From: Streptomyces cellulosae
GTDB taxonomy: Bacteria > Actinomycetota > Actinomycetes > Streptomycetales > Streptomycetaceae
DNA: 64,000 nucleotides
NCBI RefSeq assembly: GCF_000721105.1
Contig: NZ_JOEV01000010.1
Span: 124,001-188,000 of the forward strand
Direction of reading: 5' to 3'
The stretch's first letter is position 1. Each line of letters begins with the position of its first letter. Positions 9,157-18,512 of this stretch are shown piece by piece. The notes under the pieces were generated by a model that was not told the origin of the DNA, made no database searches, and saw only the letters and a program-made list of their open reading frames with translations. A program made the position numbers and the translations under genes.

Positions 9157-9909
9157 TCAGTTGTCGTACTGCCACCGCAACGACGCCAGTGCCCGTGCCC
9201 GTGCCTCCACGACCGTCATCCGGGCCGCGCGTTCCTCGGGGTCGACGTGGGAGGCCTGGCCGGTCATCTGGCCGTCCCACTTGCGGTAGAGAAGCCCGAC
9301 CTGCCGGGAGAACCAGCCCCGGCTCACGGAGTTCAGCGCGAGCAGCAGGCCGGTGTCCTCGGACGCGGGCAGGGCCATCCAGCCGCCGAGGGCCACCAGG
9401 AGGTCCCGGCGGACGCAGAGGGTCGCCGGGTGCACCGGGGCGCGGAAGCCGTTCGCCTTCCAGAAGGCGAGGACCGCACCGCGGGCGATGGGCCCGTGCT
9501 CGGGATCCCCGGGGAAGCCGACCGTGGAGCCGTCGGGCAGGTGGTCCAGTGCGCGGGAGGTCGCCCATCCGAGGTCGCGGTCGGCTTCGAGGGCGGCCAG
9601 GTCGCGGGCCAGGGCGCCGGGGGCGAGCCGGTCGTCGGCGTCCAGGATCTTCACGTACTCACCGTCGACGTGCCCGAGCGCGATGGTGCGGGCGACTCCG
9701 GGACCGCCGGGCCGGCCCTGCCGGAACGTGATCCGGGGATCGTCGGGGACGTACGGGGCGACGGCGTCCGTCCTGCCGTCCTCCTGGATCACCCAGTGCC
9801 ACTCCCAGCCGTCGGGTAACTCCTGCCCGCACAGCGAGGCGTGGGCCTCCCGCAGGAAGCGGGCCGAGGGAGCGTGGACAGCGGTGACGACGACGACGCG
9901 CCTGGTCAC
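9157..9909 (-). CDS. family 2-like glycosyltransferase (GT-A fold)
   Basis: About 250 residues. The start RRVVVVTAVHAPSARFLREAHASL is the usual beta-strand/donor-binding opening of GT-A enzymes. GVARTIALGHVDGEYVKILDADDRLAPGAL contains the DxD-type metal/nucleotide-sugar motif (DADD). The rest (HPATLCVRRDLLVALGGW, SEDTGLLLALNSVSRGW) matches GT2 acceptor-side features. A soluble enzyme that transfers a sugar from an NDP donor; the acceptor cannot be told. I chose GTG 9909 because AAAGGTGG precedes it; an upstream GTG at 9963 would add 18 residues. Confidence 0.8.
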   Translation of the reverse strand: MTRRVVVVTAVHAPSARFLREAHASLCGQELPDGWEWHWVIQEDGRTDAVAPYVPDDPRITFRQGRPGGPGVARTIALGHVDGEYVKILDADDRLAPGALARDLAALEADRDLGWATSRALDHLPDGSTVGFPGDPEHGPIARGAVLAFWKANGFRAPVHPATLCVRRDLLVALGGWMALPASEDTGLLLALNSVSRGWFSRQVGLLYRKWDGQMTGQASHVDPEERAARMTVVEARARALASLRWQYDN

Positions 9910-10074
9910 GGCAGTATCCACCACCTTTCCGAAGCGGCGCCGGGGCCGCAGTGAGCGGGACACGCAAAGGCCCGACCGCTGGCGACGGGGGATGCACCAG
10001 CGATCGGGCTATGGCCAAGACTAACAACGCCGCTTGTCCGGCGGGAGCCGACTGCTGAGCCGTAACACTGAGTT

Positions 10075-10088
10075 GTGATCGGGATCAC
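10075..10088. promoter_or_regulatory. near-palindromic GTGATCGGGATCAC, possible Crp site
   Basis: Nearly matches the Streptomyces Crp consensus GTG-N6-GNCAC (A instead of G at the tenth base) and is self-complementary except for the central GG. It lies about 170 bp upstream of the glycosyltransferase start. Weaker than the two Crp candidates near crp and acs. Confidence 0.35.
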
Positions 10089-10144
10089 GTGTCGACCACC
10101 TGCCGGAGGCGGCCGAACGGGGCCTGCCGCGACCGGCACGCCGG

Positions 10145-10312
10145 GCCCACGTCCCTTCCCGCACGGCGGTTGGCCCCCGTCACTTCCCGCACCACCGGCT
10201 CGCTCCCGGCACTTCCCGCATAGGGGCTCGCCCCCGTCACTTCCCGCACCACCGGCTCGCTCCCGGCACTTCCCGCAGAGCGACTCGCCCCCGTCACTTC
10301 CCGCACGGAGGC
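10145..10312. repeat. tandem copies of a gene 3' end
   Basis: Units containing CACTTCCCGCACCACCGG and GCTCGCTCCCGGCACTTCCC repeat at a spacing of about 64 bp and run into the stop-codon end of the WD40 gene at 10294. The genic copy is the last unit of the array, so the repeats look like downstream duplications of the coding 3' end. Confidence 0.7.
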
Positions 10313-13300
10313 TCGTAGGACAGCCGGGGCAGGTACTCGTGCCACTTGTCGGACGTCAGTACGCCCCGCGTGGTCGAGCAGATCCGGGCGATGGCGTCGT
10401 CGACGTCCAGATTCCACAGCCGTACGGTGTCCGCGCCGCTGGAGACCCCGAGCATCTGGCTCCTGGGGCTGAACGACAGGAAGTTGCCCGTCTTGGCGTT
10501 GGGGCTCATCGACTGCCCGATGGGGCCGGCGTCGGCGGGGTGGGCGACGTCCCACAGCCGGACCGTGTTGTCGTTGCCGCCGCTGGCGAGGGTGCGGCCG
10601 TCCCGGCTGAAGGTCAGCGACACCACCGCCTCGGTGTGGCCGGTGAGCGGGGAGCCCAGCGGGCTCGCGTCGCGGACGTCGGTGACGTCCCAGAGCCGCA
10701 CGGAGTCGTCGTCGCTGCCGCTGGCCAGCGTCCCGCCGTCCGGACTGAACGCGAGCGCGTTGACCGGGCCGGCGTGCCCGGTGAGCGGTGCGCCCAGGAG
10801 GGTGGTGCGCCGGGGATCGGTCACGTCCCACAGCCGGACCGAGCCGTCCGCGCTGCCGCTGGCGAGGGTCTTGCCGTCGGAGCTGAAGACGAGGGCGTTG
10901 ACGTACCCCTTGTGGCCGGTGAGGGGTGCGCGGAACGGGACCACGTGGGACGGGTCGGACACGTTCCACAACTGGATGGTGCGGTCGTCGTAGGCGGTGG
11001 CCAGCGTGCGCCCGTCCGGGCTGTAGGCCAGCGCGTCCGGGCCCATGAACCGGGTCCGCAGTTCGGTGGGCGGCCCGTGCTTGACGGGGTGGGACGGGTC
11101 GCTGATGTCCCACAGGTACACCGCGCGGTTGTCCGTGAGCACCACGAGGGTGCGGCCGTCGGGGGAGAACGCCAGCGACCGCAGGCCCCCGTCCCCGGGC
11201 ATGAACGGCGAGCCCAGCGCCACGGGCCGGCCGGGGTTCTGCACGTTCCACAGCCGGATCCGTCCGTCGCGCCCCGCGGTGGCCAGCACCTTCCCGTCCG
11301 GACGGAACGCCCCGCTGCGGCCGACCATGTCGCCCTTCGGGATCGACCACAGCCGGACCTTGCTGTCGCCGCTGCCGGTGGCCAGGGTCCGGCCGTCGGG
11401 GCTGAAGCCCAGGGCGTACATCTCACCGCTGCTGCCCGCGAGCGGCTCGCCGACCTGCGAGGGATACGCCGGATCGCTGACGTTCCACAGGCTCGCCGTG
11501 CTGTCCGCGCTGGCCGCCGCCAGCATCGTCCCGTCCGGGCTGAAGGCCACCGACCACACCGGACCGGTGTGCCCGGTCAGCGGCGGGCCGAGCGGGGCGG
11601 CCCGCGCCGGGTCGGACACGTCCCACAGTCGTACGGTGTCGTCCGTGCTGCCGCTGGCGAGTGTCCTGCCGTCGGGGCTGAAGGCGACGGAGTGCACGGT
11701 GCCGGTGTGCCCGGTCAGCACGGTGTCGACCGGCTCCGGACGCCGTGGGTCGGCCGTGTCCCACAGCAGGACCGTGTTGTCGTCGCCCCCGGCGGCCAGC
11801 GTCCGCCCGTCGGGACTGAACGCCACCGACCGCACGGCGGCCCGGTGCCCGGTCAGCGTCTCCAGAGCGCGGGGCGCCCGCGGATCATGGACGTCCCACA
11901 GCCGTACGGTGTGGTCCTCGCCGGCGGAGGCCAGCGTGCGCCCGTCCGGGCTGAAGGCGACCAGGTAGATCGTGCCCTCGTGCCCGGCCAGCGGCGCGCC
12001 GAGCGGGCGCGGGTGAGCGGGGTCCCGTACGTCCCACAGCCGGACCGTGCCGTCGTCCGCCGCGCTGGCGAGGGTCCTGCCGTCCGGGCTGAAGACCGCG
12101 CTGCTCACCCAGCTGGTGTGGCCGGTCAGCGGCCCGCCCAACGGCTTGGGGCGGGACGGGTCGGCCACGTCCCACAGCCGGACCGTGCGGTCGTAGCTGG
12201 CGGTGGCCAGGAGCTTGCCGTCCGGGCTGAAGGAGGTGAGGTAGACGGCACCGGTGTGGCCGAGCAGGGGCGTGGCCAGCGGGGCGTTCACGATCGAGAC
12301 CAGACGGTTGTTGGTGCCCTCGTCGTCGGGGCGCAGCCGGTGGGCGACCAGGTCGAGCTGGGCCGACAGCGACGGGTCCGTGTACTGGACGCGGTCGGCC
12401 TCCGCGACCACCTGCTCGAACACCGCGTCGTTGCGCTGCTGCCAGGCGACCACCGCCGAACCGACCGCCACGATCGCCAGTACGACCAGCGTCGCCACCG
12501 CGCTGCGGCTGATCCACACGGTCCGCTTGCGCAGCCGTCCCGAGGCGGCCAGGAAATCCACCGCGCAGCGGGTCAGGAAGGTGTCACCGGCGGACCGGGC
12601 CCAGCCGTGCGCCTGCTCCAGCCGGGAGCCCCGGTAGAGCAGGGAACTGTCCCGGTGCGAGTCCTCCCAGGCCCGGGCGTCCTCCTCCAGCCGCTGACGC
12701 AGCAGATTGCCGCTGCGGTCCTCGTCGATCCAGTCGCGCAGCCGGGGCCAGGCGTGCAGCAGCGCCTCATGGGTGATCTCGACGGTCTCCGCGTCGAGCG
12801 TCACCAGCCGGGCCCGCACCAGCGCCTCGAGCGACTCCTCCGTCTTGCCCGGATCCGTCGACTCCTCCGCCAGCTGCCGCCGGGTGCCCCGTCGCCGGGT
12901 GGCCTGCGTGTCCTCCCCCAGCCGGACCAGCCGCAGCAGCAGCACCCGGGCGGCCGTCCGCGCCGCCGGGTCCAGCCCCGACCAGGCCCGCTCGGCCGTC
13001 GCCGCCACCGCGCCCTGGATCCCGCCCGCCGCCCGGTACCCGGCCAGCGTCAGCCGCCCCGCCTTGCGCCGCTGCCAGGTGGCCAGCAGCGCGTGCGACA
13101 TCAGCGGCAGCACCCCGGCGTCATGCGCCCCGCGCGGCCCGTCGGCGCTCACCTCCCGCACGATCAGCTCCGCCAGCCCCGGCTCCAACTCCAGCCCCAC
13201 CGCCTTGGCCGGCCCGGTCACCGCCTCCCGCAACTCCGCGGTGGTGAGGGGCCCGAGCACCATCTGGCGGTGCTGGAGCGCGTCGGCCAGTTCGGGATGC

Positions 13301-14658
13301 GCGAGGCACTGCTCGTAGAAGTCGGCCCGAATCCCGAGGACCACCAGTACGGGGGCGGCCTCACCGGGCCCGGAGGGCGTCGAGGCGGCGTGCAGCGTCT
13401 GGATGAAGGCCCGCCGGTCGGCCTCGTCGGAGCAGAGAGTGAACGCTTCTTCAAGCTGGTCCACGATGACCACGGCCGGCCCGCCGGACGGGGACTCCTG
13501 CTGGGCCCACTCGGCGAAGGCGTCCTTCACGGAGCGGGCGAAGGAGGCGGGGGACTGGGTGCCGGGGGCGGGGGGTTGGGTGCTGGAGGGTCGGGCTTGG
13601 GTGCCGGGGGCGGGGGGTTGGGTGCTGGAGGTGCGGGCTTGGGTGCCGGGGGCGGGCGGTTGGGTGCTGGAGGTGCGGGCTTGGGTGCCCGAGGCGGGAG
13701 CCTGGGTGCCGGAGACAGGCGCCTGAGCGCCGGAGACAGGGGCCTGAGCGCCGGAGACAGAGCCCTGGGTGCCGGAGACAGAGCCCTGGGTGCCGGAGGC
13801 GGCGTCCCCCGCGTCGGCGAAGGACGATGACCCCCCGCCCTCCGCGCCCAGGCCGACGCCCCCCGCGCCGGCGAAGGAGCCCCTGCCCTCCGTGCCGAAA
13901 GCGGTGTCGTCCTCCGTACCGTCGAGAGCGAGGTCCCCGAGCCCGGGAACACGACGGACCAGTTCCTTGACCGGATCGGCCCCCGGAACGAGCTGGAGAA
14001 CGGGCCGGGGCAGGGCCGCCCCCTCACCGCCGCCGAGCACCCCCTCCCGCACCGCGGGCACCAGCCCGGCGTTCAACAGGGACGACTTCCCTGCCCCGGA
14101 GGCTCCCACGAGCATGACCAGCCCACCGGTCGGCTCCGCCGCCCGCAGCAGCGCGACGAGCGCGTCCGTACTCCGCTCCCGCCCGAAGAACCACCGGGCG
14201 TCCTGCTGCCGGTAGGAGGCGAGCCCGCGGTACGGACACACACCACCGGCGAGTGCGGAGGCGGCGGCATCGGGTTTCGCCCCCTGCTCCTGCTCCCGCA
14301 CCGCCTCCGCGGCGCCCACCGGATCGGCCACGGCCCGCTCCCACAGCCGCTGCCACTGGGCGAGGTCGTACAGCCCGGTGGACACGGGAGCGGGCCGCGC
14401 CCGCCGCGCCTGGGGTATCAGCACGTGCAGCACGGCCGTGAGGGCGGCGAACTGCGCCGGCACGTTCTTGGCCCGCCGCCAGTCACTGATCCGCTGGGCC
14501 GACACCCGCACGGGCCGCCCGCGCTCATCGACCCGCTGCAGTCGTACGACCGCCTCGGCGACGCTCTTCAGGGGAGGGTTGCCGGCCTCCTTGTACAGCA
14601 GCGCCAGACGCTCCGCGAAGGCCGTGCGTGCCCCTGAGTCGGAACTCAAGGTCTCCAC
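10294..14658 (-). CDS. HTH-nSTAND NTPase-WD40 repeat protein
   Basis: 1,454 residues. The N-terminus (1-80) resembles an XRE-like helix-turn-helix (ERLALLYKEAGNPP ... VSAQRISDWRRAKNVP). A STAND-type NTPase domain follows: CPYRGLASYRQQDARWFFGRE, Walker A GASGAGKS near 188 and Walker B-like VVIVDQLEEAF. A membrane helix (SAVATLVVLAIVAVGSAVVAW) precedes a C-terminal array of about 14 WD40 repeats, each with FSPDGRTLA(S/T)GSxD...VRLWDV. Such proteins act as sensors that oligomerise on ligand binding through the propellers; the ligand is unknown. A GTQ-rich low-complexity insert interrupts the NTPase domain. GTG start, with AGGAAG upstream. Confidence 0.88.
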   Translation of the reverse strand: METLSSDSGARTAFAERLALLYKEAGNPPLKSVAEAVVRLQRVDERGRPVRVSAQRISDWRRAKNVPAQFAALTAVLHVLIPQARRARPAPVSTGLYDLAQWQRLWERAVADPVGAAEAVREQEQGAKPDAAASALAGGVCPYRGLASYRQQDARWFFGRERSTDALVALLRAAEPTGGLVMLVGASGAGKSSLLNAGLVPAVREGVLGGGEGAALPRPVLQLVPGADPVKELVRRVPGLGDLALDGTEDDTAFGTEGRGSFAGAGGVGLGAEGGGSSSFADAGDAASGTQGSVSGTQGSVSGAQAPVSGAQAPVSGTQAPASGTQARTSSTQPPAPGTQARTSSTQPPAPGTQARPSSTQPPAPGTQSPASFARSVKDAFAEWAQQESPSGGPAVVIVDQLEEAFTLCSDEADRRAFIQTLHAASTPSGPGEAAPVLVVLGIRADFYEQCLAHPELADALQHRQMVLGPLTTAELREAVTGPAKAVGLELEPGLAELIVREVSADGPRGAHDAGVLPLMSHALLATWQRRKAGRLTLAGYRAAGGIQGAVAATAERAWSGLDPAARTAARVLLLRLVRLGEDTQATRRRGTRRQLAEESTDPGKTEESLEALVRARLVTLDAETVEITHEALLHAWPRLRDWIDEDRSGNLLRQRLEEDARAWEDSHRDSSLLYRGSRLEQAHGWARSAGDTFLTRCAVDFLAASGRLRKRTVWISRSAVATLVVLAIVAVGSAVVAWQQRNDAVFEQVVAEADRVQYTDPSLSAQLDLVAHRLRPDDEGTNNRLVSIVNAPLATPLLGHTGAVYLTSFSPDGKLLATASYDRTVRLWDVADPSRPKPLGGPLTGHTSWVSSAVFSPDGRTLASAADDGTVRLWDVRDPAHPRPLGAPLAGHEGTIYLVAFSPDGRTLASAGEDHTVRLWDVHDPRAPRALETLTGHRAAVRSVAFSPDGRTLAAGGDDNTVLLWDTADPRRPEPVDTVLTGHTGTVHSVAFSPDGRTLASGSTDDTVRLWDVSDPARAAPLGPPLTGHTGPVWSVAFSPDGTMLAAASADSTASLWNVSDPAYPSQVGEPLAGSSGEMYALGFSPDGRTLATGSGDSKVRLWSIPKGDMVGRSGAFRPDGKVLATAGRDGRIRLWNVQNPGRPVALGSPFMPGDGGLRSLAFSPDGRTLVVLTDNRAVYLWDISDPSHPVKHGPPTELRTRFMGPDALAYSPDGRTLATAYDDRTIQLWNVSDPSHVVPFRAPLTGHKGYVNALVFSSDGKTLASGSADGSVRLWDVTDPRRTTLLGAPLTGHAGPVNALAFSPDGGTLASGSDDDSVRLWDVTDVRDASPLGSPLTGHTEAVVSLTFSRDGRTLASGGNDNTVRLWDVAHPADAGPIGQSMSPNAKTGNFLSFSPRSQMLGVSSGADTVRLWNLDVDDAIARICSTTRGVLTSDKWHEYLPRLSYEPPCGK
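13540..13800 (-). repeat. in-frame minisatellite inside the nSTAND gene
   Basis: Degenerate tandem units encode SGTQAPVSGTQ / SSTQPPAPGTQAR peptides, inserting about 85 Ser/Thr/Gln/Pro-rich residues between the Walker A region and the Walker B-like VVIVDQLEEAF strand. The frame is preserved through the array. It is probably a flexible, length-variable loop. Confidence 0.85.
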
Positions 14659-15204
14659 CCCTTACTTCCTGCGCGCGTGAACGTCCGGACCGGAAAACCC
14701 ACTTTATACGGCTGACCTGCGATGACGTGCTCCGCTGGACACCGGAACCTCCTCGCCCGGATCCTCAACTGGCAGGATCAGCCCGTAACAGCGCGGCAAC
14801 CGGACGTCACCAGGACAGGCCACCAGCTCAGCGCTCGGCGGGACACGGCACGGCATCGCACGCTGACGACCGGCCTGTGCCGGAGCGACGGGACGACGCC
14901 ACCGCACTTCCCGGCCGAGCCCGAGAGATCCGTGGAGATCAGGCACCTGTCGCCGATCCACGCCCGCCCGGATCGGATCTAAGCGTCCGCACTGTCCGGC
15001 ACCGGTCCCCACGAGGGGAGGGACCGGCGCCGGACCACTCTCCAGCTGCCTGTGATCCATCCCAGACTCATTCCCGTACCGCTTCCTGGCAACGCGTCGG
15101 ACCCGCCCCCCGTTTCCGGAGGCCGGGCCTGACTTGCTGCGGTCCGTCTGCCGATGGGCGAACGGCCGTCGCGCCGCCTCCTGGAGGCAGCAACCGGCCG
15201 CCCC
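14659..15204. other. intergenic region, nothing clear
   Basis: About 545 bp between two minus-strand genes. Short open frames exist on both strands but have no ribosome-binding sites or recognisable protein features. A TATAAAG-like stretch on the minus strand near 14703-14710 could belong to the promoter of the nSTAND-WD40 gene. Confidence 0.5.
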
Positions 15205-15552
15205 CTAAAGACGCAGCAACCGCTGGGTGATCTCCCGGTACTGCCTCAGCGCGAGGCGAAGTTCCGTGGACTGCGTCTCGGGATCCCCGTCCTGCCAGCC
15301 CTCACGCAGGAGCCGCCGCTGTTCGGCGAGGGCGCCCACCAGGAGGGCGGTGGCGTCGTCGAAGGCGCCCTCGGCCTCCTCCAGCGCCTCGCGCGGGGTG
15401 TCGGCGAAGGCGTTGGTAGCCCGCCCGAGACGCTGGGCGATCTTGTCCCGCTCGCCCACCGGAAACAGCGCGTCCGGTCCGGGAGCCCGCCGCTCGTCCC
15501 GTCCCGAGGCCTGGCCCGCGGGCTGCTGGGCGCGTGTCTGGTCGTACATCAT
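15205..15552 (-). CDS. small helical hypothetical protein
   Basis: 115 residues, rich in Ala, Glu and Arg and predicted from composition to be mostly helical (TPREALEEAEGAFDDATALLVGALAEQRRLLREGW ... ELRLALRQYREITQRLLRL). I do not recognise the family. No membrane segment or signal peptide. ATG at 15552, with AGGAAAG about 10 nt upstream; an ATG one codon later is equally possible. The inverted repeat at 15591-15637 lies just upstream and could be its operator. Confidence 0.6.
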   Translation of the reverse strand: MMYDQTRAQQPAGQASGRDERRAPGPDALFPVGERDKIAQRLGRATNAFADTPREALEEAEGAFDDATALLVGALAEQRRLLREGWQDGDPETQSTELRLALRQYREITQRLLRL

Positions 15553-15590
15553 CAAGTGCCGCTTTCCTGTACGTCATGGACGACATGCCG

Positions 15591-15637
15591 GACGCTGACT
15601 GGCGGCATGGCTCTGAGCCGTACCGCCAGTCAACGTC
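15591..15637. repeat. inverted repeat upstream of the 15205 gene
   Basis: GACGCTGACTGGCGG (15591-15605) pairs with CCGCCAGTCAACGTC (15623-15637) with one mismatch. The 17-nt spacer contains its own small palindrome GGCTCTGAGCC. It sits between divergent features and could be an operator. Confidence 0.5.
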
Positions 15638-15649
15638 CGCCACGGCTGT

Positions 15650-15868
15650 GTGTCAACGCGCGCCCCGCCCACGGAGGCGCCCCGTGGGCACACATGGCTG
15701 GCGGACTTCGTGTACGAGGGAGCCCGCTCGGTCACCGGGCCGCTGCTGGCATCGCTGGGCGCCTCGGCTCTGGTGGTGGGCGTGGTGACGGGTGCGGGGG
15801 AGGCGGCGGCGCTGGGCCTGCGGCTGGTGTCGGGGCCGCTGGCCGCCAAGCGAGCCACTCGGCGTTGA
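15650..15868 (+). pseudogene. truncated MFS transporter, N-terminal remnant
   Basis: A 72-residue frame from GTG 15650 reads LADFVYEGARSVTGPLLASLGASALVVGVVTGAGEAAALGLRLVSGPLA. From memory this is the first two transmembrane helices of a Streptomyces MFS permease, normally continuing ADRTGRxW. Here it breaks into KRATRR and a stop after about 65 residues, and no further MFS sequence follows. It is most likely a decayed gene cut off by deletion. An alternative is a genuine small membrane protein. Confidence 0.55.
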
Positions 15869-15986
15869 CCCCGGTCGACCTCAGCAAGGCCTCGGCCGGA
15901 GCGGACGCCTGCGACTTGGGCGGACAGCACGGCGGAGCCACTGACAGCCCGGTTTCGTCGACATGGAATCCGCCTAGGCTCTGCGC

Positions 15987-16634
15987 ATGGCGAAGCGCAA
16001 GGTTCAGCGGCGGGCCCGGAGGATTCTGGGCGAGGAGCCCGTGGCCATGGTCTGGTGCGAGCTCGGCAAGCCGATTCCCCCGCCTCCCAAGGAAGTTCAC
16101 CGGGCGGCGGGCAAAGGGCGGCTGAAGCCGGGGCACCCCTGGCTGCTGTACGTCGGCGGTGTCCTGTTCTTCTTCGTCCTGGTGCCGATGATGCTGGTCG
16201 GCAAGCTCGGTGACATGCTGAACGGGACTTCTTCCGGAGAGGGAAACTCCACCCGCCGCGCGGTCAGCAGCGACGGTCGCCCGGACGACGATCCGGCCGG
16301 CGGCGTCTTCGACGGCGACTGGAACCTGAGCGCGGGCCAGTTGCTGCTGCGCTGGTACGGCCAGTCGCCCGACCCCAAACGCCTGGTGATGCTGGCCCGT
16401 GACCGGATCTGCCTTGCCGCGTCCCCGCGCCGCACACTGTCGCCCACCACAGCCGACGACTTCCGGGTCATCGCGGAGTTCTCCCTCGACGAGGCCCGTG
16501 CCGAAGCCGAGGCGGGACAGCCACGCGGGTTCGCCACCTTCAGGCTCCGCTTCGCCGACGGCTCCTGGCTGCAACTCGGCCGACTTGCCGAGCCGCAGGA
16601 CGCGGACCACTTCCTGCGCACGGTCAGCACCTGA
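15987..16634 (+). CDS. single-pass membrane protein, unknown function
   Basis: 215 residues. A basic cytoplasmic N-terminus (MAKRKVQRRARRILGEEP) and a proline-rich segment lead to one transmembrane helix (HPWLLYVGGVLFFFVLVPMMLVG, about 50-72). A soluble C-terminal domain of about 120 residues follows, with a strand-rich pattern (LLLRWYGQSPDPKRLVMLARDRICLAAS, RGFATFRLRFADGSWLQLGRL). That domain looks like a PH-like or bPH fold, but I cannot confirm it. No operon partner. Confidence 0.65.
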   Translation: MAKRKVQRRARRILGEEPVAMVWCELGKPIPPPPKEVHRAAGKGRLKPGHPWLLYVGGVLFFFVLVPMMLVGKLGDMLNGTSSGEGNSTRRAVSSDGRPDDDPAGGVFDGDWNLSAGQLLLRWYGQSPDPKRLVMLARDRICLAASPRRTLSPTTADDFRVIAEFSLDEARAEAEAGQPRGFATFRLRFADGSWLQLGRLAEPQDADHFLRTVST

Positions 16635-16799
16635 CTTGACCCGATCTGACCAGACTGGACTGACCGACCTGCTTGCGGGGAGCGTGCGGGGCCACGGCGA
16701 GAGCGGCTCGCCCACTGTGCAACACCCTCCAGGGCGTGTACCGGAAGGCCCTACGCACCCCTGATCTCGTATGTCACGTGGCGGTGACATCCTTGGTCG

Positions 16800-17462
16800 G
16801 TGTTCTCATCCGACCACGTGGGCGCCGTGTTCTTCGATGTCGACGGCACACTCGTCCCGGGCACGAGTTCGTCGGTCTTCCTGGCTGAATTCCTCGGCCA
16901 TCGGGACGAGTTGGCCAAGGCCGAGGACGCTTACGCCTCCGGTCACCTGGACAATCGAGAAGTCTCCGAGCTGGACGCCAAGGGCTGGACGGGCGTGTCC
17001 GAGGGACAGGTCTCCAGCTGGCTCGACGGGCTTCCCCTGGTCGCGGGCATCACGGAGACGGTGGGCTGGTGCAGGCGGAACGGGTTGGTGCCCGTGCTGG
17101 CGACTCTCGCCTGGTCGCCGGTCGGCAGCTACCTGACCGACCGCTTCGGCTTTCACGGGTTCAGCGGACCTCGGCTGGAGACCGCCGACCACCGGTTCAC
17201 AGGCCGCGTCGCCTGCCACTTCGACGAGTACGACAAACGAGATTTCGCCCTCGCACAGGCCCGAGAGCTGGGGTTGGGTCCCCACTCGTGCGGGGCCATC
17301 GGGGACAGCCGCTCCGACCTGCCCCTGTTCGCTTCCGTCGCGCTGAGCGTGGCGTTCAATGCCTCGCCGGGAGCGCGGGCGGCGGCGACCGTCACGGTGG
17401 ACGGCGGTGACCTACGCAGCGTGCTCCCCGCCTTGAGTCGCTTGGTCACAGCCACTGGTTGA
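16800..17462 (+). CDS. HAD-superfamily phosphatase (SerB-like subfamily IB)
   Basis: 220 residues. HAD motif I is FFDVDGTLVPG (nucleophile Asp near 13), motif II lies around VLATLAWSPVGSYL, and motif IV is GAIGDSRSDLPLF. The helical cap between motifs I and II (residues 25-85) fits subfamily IB, which includes phosphoserine phosphatases and related small-molecule phosphomonoesterases. The substrate is unknown. Start GTG 16800. It probably has its own promoter, because the upstream gene ends about 165 bp away. Confidence 0.8.
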   Translation: MFSSDHVGAVFFDVDGTLVPGTSSSVFLAEFLGHRDELAKAEDAYASGHLDNREVSELDAKGWTGVSEGQVSSWLDGLPLVAGITETVGWCRRNGLVPVLATLAWSPVGSYLTDRFGFHGFSGPRLETADHRFTGRVACHFDEYDKRDFALAQARELGLGPHSCGAIGDSRSDLPLFASVALSVAFNASPGARAAATVTVDGGDLRSVLPALSRLVTATG

Positions 17463-17681
17463 CGGTCGCGACGAGGACGGCCGCGACGAGGACGGCCGCC
17501 TCGTCCGCGACGGTCGCCTCGTAGACGGACCGCGAGCTCGTCGTACCCGGCCATGCCCGATGCCATTCTCTGTGGCCTCTGTGGCCTCTGTGGCTCTGTG
17601 GCCTCGGGGGCCCCGTACGGCCGAAGACGGCCCAGCCCGAGGGTGCCGCCCCGCCCCGCCCTGCCGGGCTATCGTGCCGGC

Positions 17682-18200
17682 GTGACAAGCGCAGCGGAGC
17701 GCCCCCTCCTCTTCCTCGACGTCGACGGTCCTCTCATCCCGTTCGGCTCGTCGTACGCTCACCCACCAGCCGCCACGGCCGACGCCTCGACGCCCGTCGA
17801 TCAGGGGAACCCCCTGCTGAAGCGGCTTGACCCTGGTATCGGCGCGCGTCTCATGGCTCTGGGCTGCCACCTCATATGGGCGTCGACATGGAAGGAGGAG
17901 GCGAACGAGACTGTCGCCCCACTCATCGGTCTGCCGAAATTGCCCGTGGTGGAATGGCCGGACGTCCGTGCCGCGGAAGGCCCACGCGGCCTGCACTGGA
18001 AGACCCGCCCCCTTGTCGAGTGGGCTGACGGCCGGCCGTTCATCTGGGTCGACGACGAGATCAGCGCGACGGATCGTCAGTGGGTCGCCGCGAGCCATCC
18101 TGGGCCGTCACTGCTTCATCACGTCGATCCGGGCAAAGGCCTCGAAGACGCCGACTTCTCCACGCTCGCCGGTTGGCTTCATGCCCTCGCGCCGAGATGA
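17682..18200 (+). CDS. HAD domain protein of the SAK/RNA-repair-associated type
   Basis: 172 residues from GTG 17682. It opens PLLFLDVDGPLIPFGSSY, a DxD motif I resembling the HAD domain found in 'Swiss Army Knife' RNA repair proteins (PF18143-like). LIWASTWKEEAN gives the motif II Ser/Thr, and PFIWVDDEISATDRQW carries the acidic motif IV. It is short, with no large cap. Likely a phosphohydrolase acting on a phosphorylated end or small substrate; the target cannot be told. A second, unrelated HAD gene lies just upstream. Confidence 0.7.
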   Translation: MTSAAERPLLFLDVDGPLIPFGSSYAHPPAATADASTPVDQGNPLLKRLDPGIGARLMALGCHLIWASTWKEEANETVAPLIGLPKLPVVEWPDVRAAEGPRGLHWKTRPLVEWADGRPFIWVDDEISATDRQWVAASHPGPSLLHHVDPGKGLEDADFSTLAGWLHALAPR

Positions 18201-18512
18201 CCACCGAGGAGTTCCACGGCCCGGGCTCCCCAACCGGGTCCGAGCCAGCCCTGCCTGACCAGTTCCATGGGAGTGACGCCCGCGACTGCTGGCAGGGATA
18301 GGGGCAGGCGCTTGGAAGGCGCCTTCTACACCTCGCGACAGGGGGCGCCAACGTCCACTGGTGGGTTGGTGCATCCGAATGAATCTCACCTGAGGCGCGA
18401 TCGAGATCTTTCGGAGCTCGGCGGTCTGCGGATGTCGAGAACGTGCCACCGGCTCCGTCCCAGGGACATCAGCGGTCATCACCGGCCGCACGAGGAAGAA
18501 GGAGAAACCAAC

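Noticed and set aside
10075..13830. 1,251-codon plus-strand open frame opposite the WD40 gene
   Set aside because: It is the complement of the WD40 repeats, giving His/Pro/Arg/Gly-rich repetitive text with no domain. High GC content makes long antisense frames common.
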